A program made the translations under genes and the position numbers. Of a stretch of DNA of 64,000 nt, positions 15,794 through 23,412 are shown piece by piece. Source of the DNA: DATBGO01 sp050011895 (GTDB taxonomy: Bacteria; Actinomycetota; Actinomycetes; Streptosporangiales; Streptosporangiaceae); the NCBI GenBank assembly GCA_050011895.1, contig JBEKIF010000003.1, positions 67,159-131,158 on the forward strand. The letters are read 5' to 3'. Every line of letters starts with the position of its first letter. Position 1 is the stretch's first letter. Below the pieces are notes generated by a model. That model did not search any database, was not told the DNA's origin, and saw nothing but the letters and a program-made list of their open reading frames with translations.

Positions 15794-17362
15794 TCAGGCG
15801 GGATCAATGCTCGGCGGCAACAGCAGGCCTATCGGATAGGTTACCCGGTCGAACAACGGCGGCGCAGCCCAGGTAAGAGCCTCGGAAAGATCCACGAATC
15901 CGCCGCCGAAATTTGCGCTGGTGAAGTCCACCTCACCGCTGCTGAACTTAGCCCTGCTGAAACTCACGATTCCCCCGCTGAAGTTAGCGCTGGCAAACCG
16001 CACGCTGCTGCCGCTGAATTCGGCCCAGGGAAATCGCACCTCGCCGCCGCGGAATTCAGCAGCCACGAAGCTGACCGTGCCCTTGCCGAAATCGGCCCCG
16101 GTGAAGCTCACCTCGCTGCCGGTGAACTCCGCCCCGACGAAGCTGACCTCGCTGCCGCAGAACTTCGCGTCGACGAAGCCCACCTCGCCGCCAGCGAACT
16201 GCGCGTCCATGAAGCCGATCTCGCCGCCGGCGAACCTGGCGGCCAGGAAGCTCGTATAGCCCCCCGTGAACCGGGCGCCAAGGAAGCCGACGCCGCCGCC
16301 GGAGAAGACCCCGGCGGTGAAACTGACCTTGCCGCCGCTGAACTCGGCTCCAGCGAAGCTGACGTCGCCGCCGGTGAACTCTGCCCCGACCAGGGAAACC
16401 TTCGTCCCGGTGAACCTGGCCCCGGCGAAGCTGACCGCGGCGCCGGCGAAAGTGGCCTTCGCGAGGCTGACGATTCCGCCAGTGAACTTCGCGTCGGTGA
16501 ACCTGACCTGGCCGCCGCCGAAGCCGGCGCAGACGAAACTGGCCTCGGCGCCGCTGAACATGGCGCCGGTGAAGTCAATCGTGCTGCCGGCGAATGCGGC
16601 TCCGGTAAAGCTGACCTTACCCCCGCCGAAGCCGGCTCCCGCGAAGCTGACCTCCCCGCCAGCGAACTCCGCGCCGAGCAGGGAAACCCTCGTCCCGGCG
16701 AAGCTGGCCCCGGCGAAACTCACCTCGCCATCAGCGAACGTGGCTCCGGCGAAGATCAGCTCGCCGCCGGTGAACCTGCCGTCGGCGAAGCTGATCTTGC
16801 CGCCGTCGAACGTGACCCCGGCAAAGCTGAGTGACGCCTGGACCGGTTCTCTCGAAGCGCCTTCCTCGGCAGAGTCGCCTACGTCGGGAGCCTCGATGAC
16901 CATGCCGGTGAAATCCAGATCGTGGCCGCGCCAGGAAACGGCGGCGTCGTCTCGCAGGTGCGCGGTGATCACGCCAAGGACTGCCTGCTGATAGCGGCGC
17001 TCAGAGCGCCGCTCGTCGCGCCACGCTCGCAGCCTCTCTTCGGCGTCGCCGCGCCCGTCAAGCTCCGGGCGGGGCGACGGCGCCGCGCGCACGGCGGCGC
17101 ACAGCACGTCGATACACTGCTGCCGGCAGTCCGCGTCCTCGTCGGCGAGCCGTTCCAGAGCGCGCACTCCGGTCAGCCGGACAGCCGCAGAGGCGTCCTC
17201 GAGCTGGCCGGCCGGCCCGGCCAGCAGCTCCCCCACCTCGCTCGAGTCCAATCCTTGCGAGCGCCGGTCGGCGGCGCTCCGGCGGCGCGCCCGCCCCCCC
17301 GGCAGCCTGGACGTCTCTGCCGGCAGCTCGGGCGGTGACTTCTTGCGGGGCGAGTTGATCAT
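15794..17362 (-). CDS. Repeat-rich beta-solenoid protein (pentapeptide-repeat-like, 12-residue period)
   Basis: 522 residues. The N-terminal region includes VRLTGVRALERLADEDADCR, a helical segment often found before pentapeptide repeats in actinobacterial proteins. Residues 178-489 are 26 consecutive 12-residue units of the form VSFxxAxFxGGx, with Phe at unit positions 3 and 8 (alternating 5/7 spacing). This predicts a right-handed or related beta-solenoid. No signal peptide or membrane helix is seen, so it is probably cytosolic. It lies between two NodB-fold genes in the glycan block. A scaffold or binding role is a guess. Confidence 0.8.
   Translation of the reverse strand: MINSPRKKSPPELPAETSRLPGGRARRRSAADRRSQGLDSSEVGELLAGPAGQLEDASAAVRLTGVRALERLADEDADCRQQCIDVLCAAVRAAPSPRPELDGRGDAEERLRAWRDERRSERRYQQAVLGVITAHLRDDAAVSWRGHDLDFTGMVIEAPDVGDSAEEGASREPVQASLSFAGVTFDGGKISFADGRFTGGELIFAGATFADGEVSFAGASFAGTRVSLLGAEFAGGEVSFAGAGFGGGKVSFTGAAFAGSTIDFTGAMFSGAEASFVCAGFGGGQVRFTDAKFTGGIVSLAKATFAGAAVSFAGARFTGTKVSLVGAEFTGGDVSFAGAEFSGGKVSFTAGVFSGGGVGFLGARFTGGYTSFLAARFAGGEIGFMDAQFAGGEVGFVDAKFCGSEVSFVGAEFTGSEVSFTGADFGKGTVSFVAAEFRGGEVRFPWAEFSGSSVRFASANFSGGIVSFSRAKFSSGEVDFTSANFGGGFVDLSEALTWAAPPLFDRVTYPIGLLLPPSIDPA
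15896..16831 (-). repeat. 26 tandem 36-bp coding repeats
   Basis: The DNA encoding the solenoid is a 36-bp tandem array with no indels across 26 units, although individual units have diverged. Both strands stay open through it, which produces long spurious plus-strand frames. The strict 36-base phase shows selection on the protein repeat. Confidence 0.85.
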
Positions 17363-17526
17363 AGCGGCAAGGTGAACTCCGGCACCGGTTTAGCTATCCG
17401 CGAGGCGCTAATGCTAAAGACCACCATATCCTGCTTGACATGGCGTTTCCCTAGTTCGGGCAGTGATCGCCGCCAGATCCCGGTAAGCGGCTGGTCAACT
17501 CGGTGCAGACGCACCGATATCGTTCG

Positions 17527-18378
17527 TCATGGGCCGGGCCAGGCTAACAGGGCTTGATGGCCGCCGGACAAGCTGGCGGCCGGGCCGCGATGCCCCCAGC
17601 CAAGCCGGTGCCTGGCGCCCTTGGCCCACAGCCGTGCCGCGGAATCGTCGTCGCCGACAAAGGTGCGCGGTAGCGCGTACCGGCCCGTCAGCGCCGATCG
17701 CCAGATCGCGCACCCGTAGCCGTATCCGGCGCTGCGCACCGCACGTACAGCCCGGCTGTCGACGTGACCATAGGGATAACAGAAGCCGGCTACCTCCTGC
17801 CCGCTGACGTCCTGCAGGGCGGCCCGGCTGTCCCTGAGCTCGCGGGCGAGCTCCGCATCTGCGACCGATAGCAGCGAGACATGATGCATCCCGTGTGAAC
17901 CGACTTCCATGCCCGCGTCGGCTACCTGCCGCACCTGCTCCGCCGTCATGAGCGGCTTGCGCGGCCCCTCCGGGTCCCACTCGTTGTCCCCGCCAAGCCG
18001 GGCGGCGATAGGGAAGACGGTCGCGCTGAATCCGTACCGCTCCATGATTGGCACCGCGTAGCTGGCAAAGTCGGCGTAGCCGTCGTCAAAGGTGAGACCG
18101 ACCAGGCCCGCGCCCGAGCCAGCACGCCTGGCCGCAAGCAGCTCTCGCATGCAGACGCCCTTGAGGCCTCGCCGGCTCAGCCAGCGCAGCTGCTGATCAA
18201 AGCGTTGCGGGCGCACCGTTACCAAGTACGGGTCCACTTCGTACGGGGTAACGGAGTGATACATGTAGACGAGCGGGGGGCTCAAGCTTGGAATTTCTGC
18301 TCCCGTGAGGTGAGGCACTGCCTGCGGCATCGCCAGCGGGATTCGGCCTGCCGGTCGCCAATCCCTTAGCGTGAACAT
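17527..18378 (-). CDS. Polysaccharide deacetylase (NodB domain)
   Basis: 283 residues with an intact carbohydrate-esterase-4 core: LVYMYHSV, LTFDDGYADF (Asp98, Asp99), the metal-binding SHGMHHVSL (His162, His166) and GFCYPYGHVDSRAVRAV. The family removes N-acetyl groups from GlcNAc polymers or peptidoglycan using a divalent metal. No signal peptide or membrane helix is visible, so export is uncertain; a later start at Met17 would not change that. The last about 30 residues are low complexity. It is the catalytically plausible counterpart of the degenerate protein at 14057-15679. Confidence 0.88.
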   Translation of the reverse strand: MFTLRDWRPAGRIPLAMPQAVPHLTGAEIPSLSPPLVYMYHSVTPYEVDPYLVTVRPQRFDQQLRWLSRRGLKGVCMRELLAARRAGSGAGLVGLTFDDGYADFASYAVPIMERYGFSATVFPIAARLGGDNEWDPEGPRKPLMTAEQVRQVADAGMEVGSHGMHHVSLLSVADAELARELRDSRAALQDVSGQEVAGFCYPYGHVDSRAVRAVRSAGYGYGCAIWRSALTGRYALPRTFVGDDDSAARLWAKGARHRLGWGHRGPAASLSGGHQALLAWPGP

Positions 18379-18413
18379 TCATACACGGAAAGCGACTCAC
18401 GCGCGATGACAAA

Positions 18414-18446
18414 TTGCCAGTCTAGATTACTGTGAGTTATTTACAA
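18414..18446. promoter_or_regulatory. Candidate overlapping divergent promoters
   Basis: This AT-rich patch lies between the divergent deacetylase and LuxR genes. Minus strand: TTGTAA (18441-18446), 16 bases, TAGACT (18419-18424). Plus strand: TTGCCA (18414-18419), 17 bases, TTATTT (18437-18442). Only the minus-strand pair is a reasonable match to the vegetative consensus. Confidence 0.35.
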
Positions 18447-18485
18447 GCCTCCGGGCGCGGAGAATATCCAGTGCGCGGCCGATGA

Positions 18486-19268
18486 TTGCTCCTTCAAAGG
18501 TATGAGGACAACACCGGCTCTAGCCACGATAGTGCTGTGGTGGACATGCTGCGGCTGGTTCTCGTGGGCAACTACCGGATGGTCACCGATGCGCTGGCCT
18601 CCCGGCTGGCGACCGCGCCCGACATATTGGTGGTGCACTCCTGCACCACCAGTGAGCCGAGGCTGACCCAGCTGGTCCGCTGGCTGCGGCCGGACGTCGC
18701 CTTGATCCATGTGAAGCCGCTCGGATTCGCGGTGGCGGAGGTCGTGCAGCGGCTTCGGGAAGCCTGGCCCGCGACACGCGTGGTGATGTTCAGCGCCGGC
18801 GACGATGTCGGGCAGGCTGTTGACGCGGCCAGGGCGGGTGCGGATGCCTGGATTTCGAGAACTCAGGGAGCGGACGAGCTGCAGACCATAGTCCGCGGCG
18901 TGTGCGCCGGGAGTTCCTGGTACCCGCCGGTGATCCTCGGCGAGGTCCTGCGCCAGCTGCGCGAGGACATCCGCAAGGCCGCCGAGGTCCAGGATCCGCT
19001 GGACGTGCTCAGCCCGCGGGAACGGGACGTCCTGGCGAGCATGGTGGAGGGCAAGCACGGCCAGCAGATCGCCAAGGAGCTGCTGATATCCCCGGATACG
19101 GTCCGGACCCACACCCGCAGCATCTTCAGCAAGCTGGACGTGCATACCAGGCTCCAGGCGGTGCGGATCGCCCGCGCGGCCGGCTTGCGCCCGCCCGAGC
19201 GTCCGGGCTTGGCCGACCGCGAGAGCGCCGCGTTTTCCGTCATCCCGACGGGCCGAGGCCGCCGGTGA
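18486..19268 (+). CDS. LuxR-family regulator with degenerate receiver domain
   Basis: 260 residues. The N-terminal half has a response-regulator fold but lacks the phosphorylation set: the acidic pair is Gly28-Asn29, the phospho-acceptor Asp is His75 (VALIHVKPLG), and the conserved Lys is Arg. The C-terminal LuxR/NarL helix-turn-helix (LSPRERDVLASMVEGK to DTVRTHTRSIFSKL) is intact. It is probably a phosphorylation-independent regulator. Met21 (18546) is an alternative start. Its stop overlaps the start of the following glycosyltransferase (GTGA), so the two are coupled and it likely controls the locus. Confidence 0.85.
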   Translation: MLLQRYEDNTGSSHDSAVVDMLRLVLVGNYRMVTDALASRLATAPDILVVHSCTTSEPRLTQLVRWLRPDVALIHVKPLGFAVAEVVQRLREAWPATRVVMFSAGDDVGQAVDAARAGADAWISRTQGADELQTIVRGVCAGSSWYPPVILGEVLRQLREDIRKAAEVQDPLDVLSPRERDVLASMVEGKHGQQIAKELLISPDTVRTHTRSIFSKLDVHTRLQAVRIARAAGLRPPERPGLADRESAAFSVIPTGRGRR

Positions 19269-20509
19269 CTGCCGCAGCCCGGGCCGCCCCTGGGTCCGCG
19301 CCGCAGCGATCAGGGGTGCCTGACCGGCCGATTCGGGTGGCGACGGTCGTAACGAGGCTGGAAGGCGGGGCTGGCGTGCTGGCCCTGCGCGGGGCGCAGG
19401 TCATCGGCCGCGAGAGCTTCCAGCCCACGATCGTGACGGGCAGCGGAGACGGCCTGCTTGCCGAAGCCGCCGAATCCGGGATCGAGGTGGTGCTCGAGCC
19501 GGCGCTGCGCGCACCCATCGCTCTCCGCACCGACCTGCTGGCACTGCGGCGGCTGGACCTGTTGTTCCGGCAGCGGGCCTTCCAGGTTGTCCACACGCAC
19601 TGCGCCAAGGCCGGCACTGTCGGCCGAATGGCCGCCCGCCGCGCGGGAGTCCCCTGGATCGTGCACACGTTCCACGGATTCCCGTTCCATCAGTTCCAGT
19701 CAGCGCCGCGGCGCAACGCCTACGTCTCCATCGAGCGGCACCTTGGCCGGTTCACCGACCTGGCGCTCTGCGTAGGCAGCGGGGTAGCCGCCGAGGCGGT
19801 GGCCCGTGAGCTGATCGCACCGGACCGGGTTCGCACGATCGGGGTGATAGTGGGCGGCCCGGAACGGATAAGGGCCAGCATGGCGGCTCGCGATCCAGTG
19901 GCACGCCGGCGCGCCCGCGCGGCGCTTGGCCTGCCGGTGACGGCCACTGTCGTCGGCGCAGTAGGCCGGCTGACCTACCAGAAGGCACCCGAGGACTTCG
20001 TGGACGCCATTGCCGAGCTCGGCCGTCCGGATGTGATCGGCATCTGGATCGGCGGCGGAGATCTCGCCGAGCGCGTCGCGCGGCGGGCCAGCGGGGGCGG
20101 CGCCCGCCAGCCCGCCAGGATAATGCTGGCGGGCGAGCGTACCGACATTCTCGATGTGCTTCCGGCACTGGACGTCTTTGTCCTGCCGAGCCGGTACGAA
20201 GGGCTGCCCACCGCGATCGTGGAAGCCATGATCTGCGGAGTTCCGGTCGTCGCTACGTCCGTCAACGCCGTCCCCGATCTGGTGCTGCCCGGATCGACGG
20301 GCCTGCTGGTGCCACCGCGGCGGCCCCGCCTGCTGGCATCCGCGATCCGGTCCCTGCTTGACTCACCCGAGGCTGCCGCCCGGATGGCCGAGACCGCCCA
20401 TGCCCGCGTGGCCGACCGCTACGGGCAGCAGGACCTGCGGGACGCGCTCGTAGCGGCCTATGTCTGCGCTGCTTCCGCCGATGCGGTGCGCGAGAATGTC
20501 CCGGCCTGA
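19265..20509 (+). CDS. Glycosyltransferase family 4
   Basis: 414 residues from GTG 19265, which overlaps the LuxR stop; the longer upstream frame is a shadow of that gene. The N-terminal domain shows IRVATVVTRLEGGAG and VVHTHCAKAGTVGRMAA, close to WcaL/CapM-type transferases. The donor domain shows GAVGRLTYQKAPEDF, the EX7E motif SRYEGLPTAIVEAMICG, and VNAVPDLVLPGSTG. It is a retaining GT-B enzyme that probably adds another sugar to the glycan on the cytosolic face. The substrate is unknown. Confidence 0.9.
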   Translation: MTAAARAAPGSAPQRSGVPDRPIRVATVVTRLEGGAGVLALRGAQVIGRESFQPTIVTGSGDGLLAEAAESGIEVVLEPALRAPIALRTDLLALRRLDLLFRQRAFQVVHTHCAKAGTVGRMAARRAGVPWIVHTFHGFPFHQFQSAPRRNAYVSIERHLGRFTDLALCVGSGVAAEAVARELIAPDRVRTIGVIVGGPERIRASMAARDPVARRRARAALGLPVTATVVGAVGRLTYQKAPEDFVDAIAELGRPDVIGIWIGGGDLAERVARRASGGGARQPARIMLAGERTDILDVLPALDVFVLPSRYEGLPTAIVEAMICGVPVVATSVNAVPDLVLPGSTGLLVPPRRPRLLASAIRSLLDSPEAAARMAETAHARVADRYGQQDLRDALVAAYVCAASADAVRENVPA

Positions 20510-20643
20510 CCGCGCGGCCGCCAGGTGCGCGCTGGTCAGGCGCGGATCCGGGTCGAGGCGGCGCGGCTGTGCGCCGCCCTGGCGCCAGACACAGCGGAAG
20601 CTTCCGCGCCCGGGGCTGCAGACTCCGCAACCGCAGCGCCAGA

Positions 20644-20670
20644 TTGACGTAGCGCCCGATATGGTATAAT
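20644..20670 (+). promoter_or_regulatory. Strong vegetative-type promoter
   Basis: TTGACG (20644-20649) and a perfect TATAAT (20665-20670) are separated by 15 bases. This is among the best -35/-10 pairs in the window and sits in unusually AT-rich DNA. It points at the LuxR-type gene starting at 21037, giving a leader of about 360 bases. Of the 527-base gap 20510-21036, only this promoter and the inverted repeat at 20761 stand out. Confidence 0.6.
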
Positions 20671-20760
20671 CCGGTTAAATCTGGAGAAATCATGAGAAAT
20701 TAGCAAGAATTCATCTTTTGGTCATCTGGCTGGGCCGATTACGGCGATTCGTAAACGATC

Positions 20761-20808
20761 GCGCGCGTACGGGCGTCTTACCGGTGTGGTGTGGTGTGGT
20801 ACGCGCGC
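20761..20808 (+). repeat. Perfect 10-bp inverted repeat with GTGTG loop, in leader RNA
   Basis: GCGCGCGTAC (20761-20770) pairs with GTACGCGCGC (20799-20808) around a 28-base loop that contains repeated GTGTG. It lies about 90 bases downstream of the strong promoter and so would form in the leader RNA. It does not match a riboswitch class that I can recognise. Confidence 0.5.
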
Positions 20809-21036
20809 AGTCGCTAAATTGTTCTTCGCGCGGTTCCTGCTCTTTGCCGGCCGGTTGGGAGAGCAGCCCGGGCCGGCAAGTACCTGACGGGGTATGGGGG
20901 GCGAGACAGTGAGTCGATGCGCGGCCAGGAGCCGACCGGATCATGGCGGCGGCACGGCAACCGCCGTGCCGCGGGAAAGCCGGGCGGCGCTGCCGGGCCC
21001 GGCCTGCAGCCTGCCTGGATTGGCAGGTGCTGATCG

Positions 21037-21786
21037 GTGACCAGCCTGATACTCGGTGACGATCATGTCGTCTTCCTGGACGCGCTGTCCACTGCGCTGA
21101 CGCAGTACGGGTACGTCATCCGGGCAGTGGCGGCCAGCCGCGCCGAGATGGTCGCCGCCGCCCGCCGTGAGCAGCCTGACGCCTGCCTGATCGACCGCAC
21201 GCCATCGACCGACGATGACGCAGCCGAGACCATCGGCAAAGTGCTCGAGGTGAGCACCGGCACGGCCGTCCTCGTGCTCGGCGCTGATCGGGGCGGCCAG
21301 GCGGTAAGCCGTGCGCTGAACGCCGGGGCCTGCGGATATGTGCACCAGTCGCGCGGGCTGGAGGCCGTTGTCTCGGCGCTGCAGCGGATCCAGCACGGCG
21401 GGACCGTCGTCGATGTCCCTGCCGCCCCGGTGCGGTCAGTGCAGGCCGAAGTCAGCCGCCGCCTTGCCGCCCAGCTCACCAGCCGTGAGCGGGAGTGCCT
21501 GCTGATGCTGATTGAGGGCCTCGATACCACGGCCATGGTGGAACGGCTCGGGGTGTCCAAGACCACGGTGCGCACCCACCTGCAATCCGTGCTCACCAAG
21601 CTCGGCGTGCATTCGCGGCTTGAAGCAGTGTCGTTCGCGGTGCGTCACCGGCTGCCCGACGTGTGGTCGGAAGACGTCCGGACCGCTGCTCCGTGCGAGA
21701 TACGGAAGATCCGGTCACCGCGCCGCCCCGCCTATGCGGACCCTGCACCCCAGCTTGCGGCGACGGCGGAGGCCGCCGCCCGCTAA
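21037..21786 (+). CDS. LuxR/NarL-type response regulator
   Basis: 249 residues from GTG 21037. The receiver keeps the acidic pair Asp8-Asp9 and a candidate phospho-acceptor Asp53 (ACLIDRTPS), although the conserved Lys is Gln. The C-terminal helix-turn-helix (LTSRERECLLMLIEGLD to TTVRTHLQSVLTKLGV) is intact. No sensor kinase gene is near, so it is an orphan regulator. It faces the DivIVA-like gene convergently (36-base gap) and has a long promoter-bearing leader. Confidence 0.86.
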   Translation: MTSLILGDDHVVFLDALSTALTQYGYVIRAVAASRAEMVAAARREQPDACLIDRTPSTDDDAAETIGKVLEVSTGTAVLVLGADRGGQAVSRALNAGACGYVHQSRGLEAVVSALQRIQHGGTVVDVPAAPVRSVQAEVSRRLAAQLTSRERECLLMLIEGLDTTAMVERLGVSKTTVRTHLQSVLTKLGVHSRLEAVSFAVRHRLPDVWSEDVRTAAPCEIRKIRSPRRPAYADPAPQLAATAEAAAR

Positions 21787-21822
21787 CCCGCCTTACCCGC
21801 TTACCCACCGGGTTGGGCCCGC

Positions 21823-23118
21823 TCACTCGCCGACGGCGCGTTCTCGCCGACGCTGGTCCTCATCGGCGAGTTCTGCTCCTGGCGCGGCGCCGGCGCGGAG
21901 CGGGGCGAGCGGGGCGTCGGCCTCCTGCCTGCCCCGGCTTGCGCGCCCGGCTGGCGAGCGCCTCAAGGCGTCTGCCAGTCTCGGCATCTGAGCGCCGAGC
22001 AGCCGGCTGACCTCCGCGAGGTCCGCGGTCACGTCCTCTTTCTGGCAGTTAAGCTCGTCGACGTAGCGCCGGGTGGTCGAGCACTGCCGCTCGGCGTCGG
22101 ACCTGGCCGCGGCGAGGAGCTGGGCGGCCTGAGCCTCGGCCTGCTCGACAATCTGATCCGCGTCCTTCCTCGCGCTGGTGACCAGTCGTTCCGCGTACTG
22201 ATCGGCGTCCCGGCTGGCGTCCTCAGCCTGCGTGCTCGCCGTGACGGCCCGCTGCGCTGCCGCTGCCGCCTGCTGCTCGGCCTCGGACACGAGCTTGCGG
22301 GTCACGGCCCTCGTCGCGGCGAGCTGCTCGGCGTCCCGCCGCTCCGCTTCCTCGCGCCGCGAGCCGAATCGCGTGTCAAACTCGCCCTTAGCCTGCGCCC
22401 GCTGCGCCTCGCTTTCCGCAAGGATCCGCCGTGCCTCGCCCAGCATCTCGTCGGCTTCACGCTGAGAGGTAGCGAGAGTCTCGTCCCGCTCCTGCTCGGC
22501 GGACTCCTTCAGCTGCGCGACCTCGCGCTCTTTGCTGCTTCGGAGCCCGGACATCTCCCCCTCGCCCGCAGCGCGCTGCTCCGCCACCTCGCGCTCGGCC
22601 GTCGCGCGGAGGTCGGCCGCCTCGCGCTCGGTAGCCGAGGCCAGCTCGTCCGCCTCGCGCCGGGCAGTTGTCCCGATCGCATCGATCTCACGCTCGGTGG
22701 ACAACCGCAAGTCGTCAGTTTCCCGCTTTGCGTCCGCTCGCAGCTGGGCCGCCTCTTCCCTGGCTGCCGCACGGACTTGGTCCGCCTTGGCCTTAGCTTT
22801 CGCCTCGGCCTCCGTGGCCGCGGACGTGGCCTCCTGGAGAATCTCGTCCTGCTGCTCCGTCGCCAGCCGGAGCTGCCGGTCGGCCCGCGACCCGAGCCCG
22901 GCGTCGTCCGGGTGATCCTGCTCCTGCTCCTGGCGCCGCACGTCAGCCAGCTCCCTGCGCAGGGCCTGCAGCTGCTCACGTTGCCGGCGCAGCACGTTGT
23001 CGATCTGCGTCAGGTAACCATCGACCTGCTGCGAGTCATAGCCGCGCAGGACCCGGGCGAAGACCTGCGGGATCCCCCCGGGAACGTCACTGGGCTGGGC
23101 ATCAATATCAGGCTGCAT
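21823..23118 (-). CDS. DivIVA-like coiled-coil protein
   Basis: 431 residues. The N-terminus VFARVLRGYDSQQVDGYLTQID (about residues 19-40) matches the DivIVA membrane-binding start, followed by about 340 residues of Glu/Arg/Ala-rich coiled coil with recurrent EREA units. The C-terminal tail is Ala/Pro-rich. DivIVA proteins mark curved membrane and cell poles in actinobacteria. Scy and FilP of Streptomyces have similar long rods. The true wag31/divIVA normally sits in the division cluster, so this is a paralogue. Its place beside polysaccharide genes suggests it positions them. Confidence 0.8.
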   Translation of the reverse strand: MQPDIDAQPSDVPGGIPQVFARVLRGYDSQQVDGYLTQIDNVLRRQREQLQALRRELADVRRQEQEQDHPDDAGLGSRADRQLRLATEQQDEILQEATSAATEAEAKAKAKADQVRAAAREEAAQLRADAKRETDDLRLSTEREIDAIGTTARREADELASATEREAADLRATAEREVAEQRAAGEGEMSGLRSSKEREVAQLKESAEQERDETLATSQREADEMLGEARRILAESEAQRAQAKGEFDTRFGSRREEAERRDAEQLAATRAVTRKLVSEAEQQAAAAAQRAVTASTQAEDASRDADQYAERLVTSARKDADQIVEQAEAQAAQLLAAARSDAERQCSTTRRYVDELNCQKEDVTADLAEVSRLLGAQMPRLADALRRSPAGRASRGRQEADAPLAPLRAGAAPGAELADEDQRRRERAVGE

Positions 23119-23139
23119 ATCGCTCTATCCGGTAAAATG

Positions 23140-23169
23140 CTACGATTAATGGCCTTAGCGGAGTGTCAA
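23140..23169 (-). promoter_or_regulatory. Candidate promoter for the DivIVA-like gene
   Basis: A perfect -35 TTGACA (23164-23169) is followed at 17-18 bases by weak -10 candidates (ATCGTA or TCGTAG). It lies only about 45 bases before the ATG at 23118, giving a short leader. The rest of the 294-base gap to glmS shows nothing else. Confidence 0.35.
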
Positions 23170-23412
23170 TTAGCATGCGTTCATGCCGCCGCTGCAACCA
23201 GAGCGGCGACCGCCCCGGTGATGGAGCGGCTGATCTCCAGCGGCCGAGCGGCCATGTGATCCCCCCGGGACGATTCAGAAGTTCCAGGTTAGCAAACCCT
23301 CAATTGCGGCACCATGGCATACATTTTGGGCACTGCCGCGGAATCCGTGCCGCGGCCATTGGCCGCCGGATCGCCTCGCGGCGGACGTCGCGGCCAGCGG
23401 GCAAAGCGCGGC

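Noticed and set aside
15776..16991. Long plus-strand frames (352 and 241 codons) opposite the solenoid gene
   Set aside because: They mirror the 36-bp repeats of the minus-strand gene, have no family features and no ribosome-binding site. They are repeat shadows.
20718..20912. A 64-codon TTG-start frame in the leader before the second LuxR gene
   Set aside because: It has no ribosome-binding site, runs through the hairpin and GTGTG repeats, and has unusual composition. It is more likely untranslated leader.
20820..21010. Possible c-di-AMP, cobalamin or c-di-GMP riboswitch before the gene at 21037
   Set aside because: The conserved core motifs of those classes were looked for by eye and not found. 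Only generic GC-rich pairing is present.
3110..23118. A prophage or integrative element as the source of the glycan block
   Set aside because: No integrase, transposase, phage gene, tRNA site or flanking direct repeats were seen at either border.
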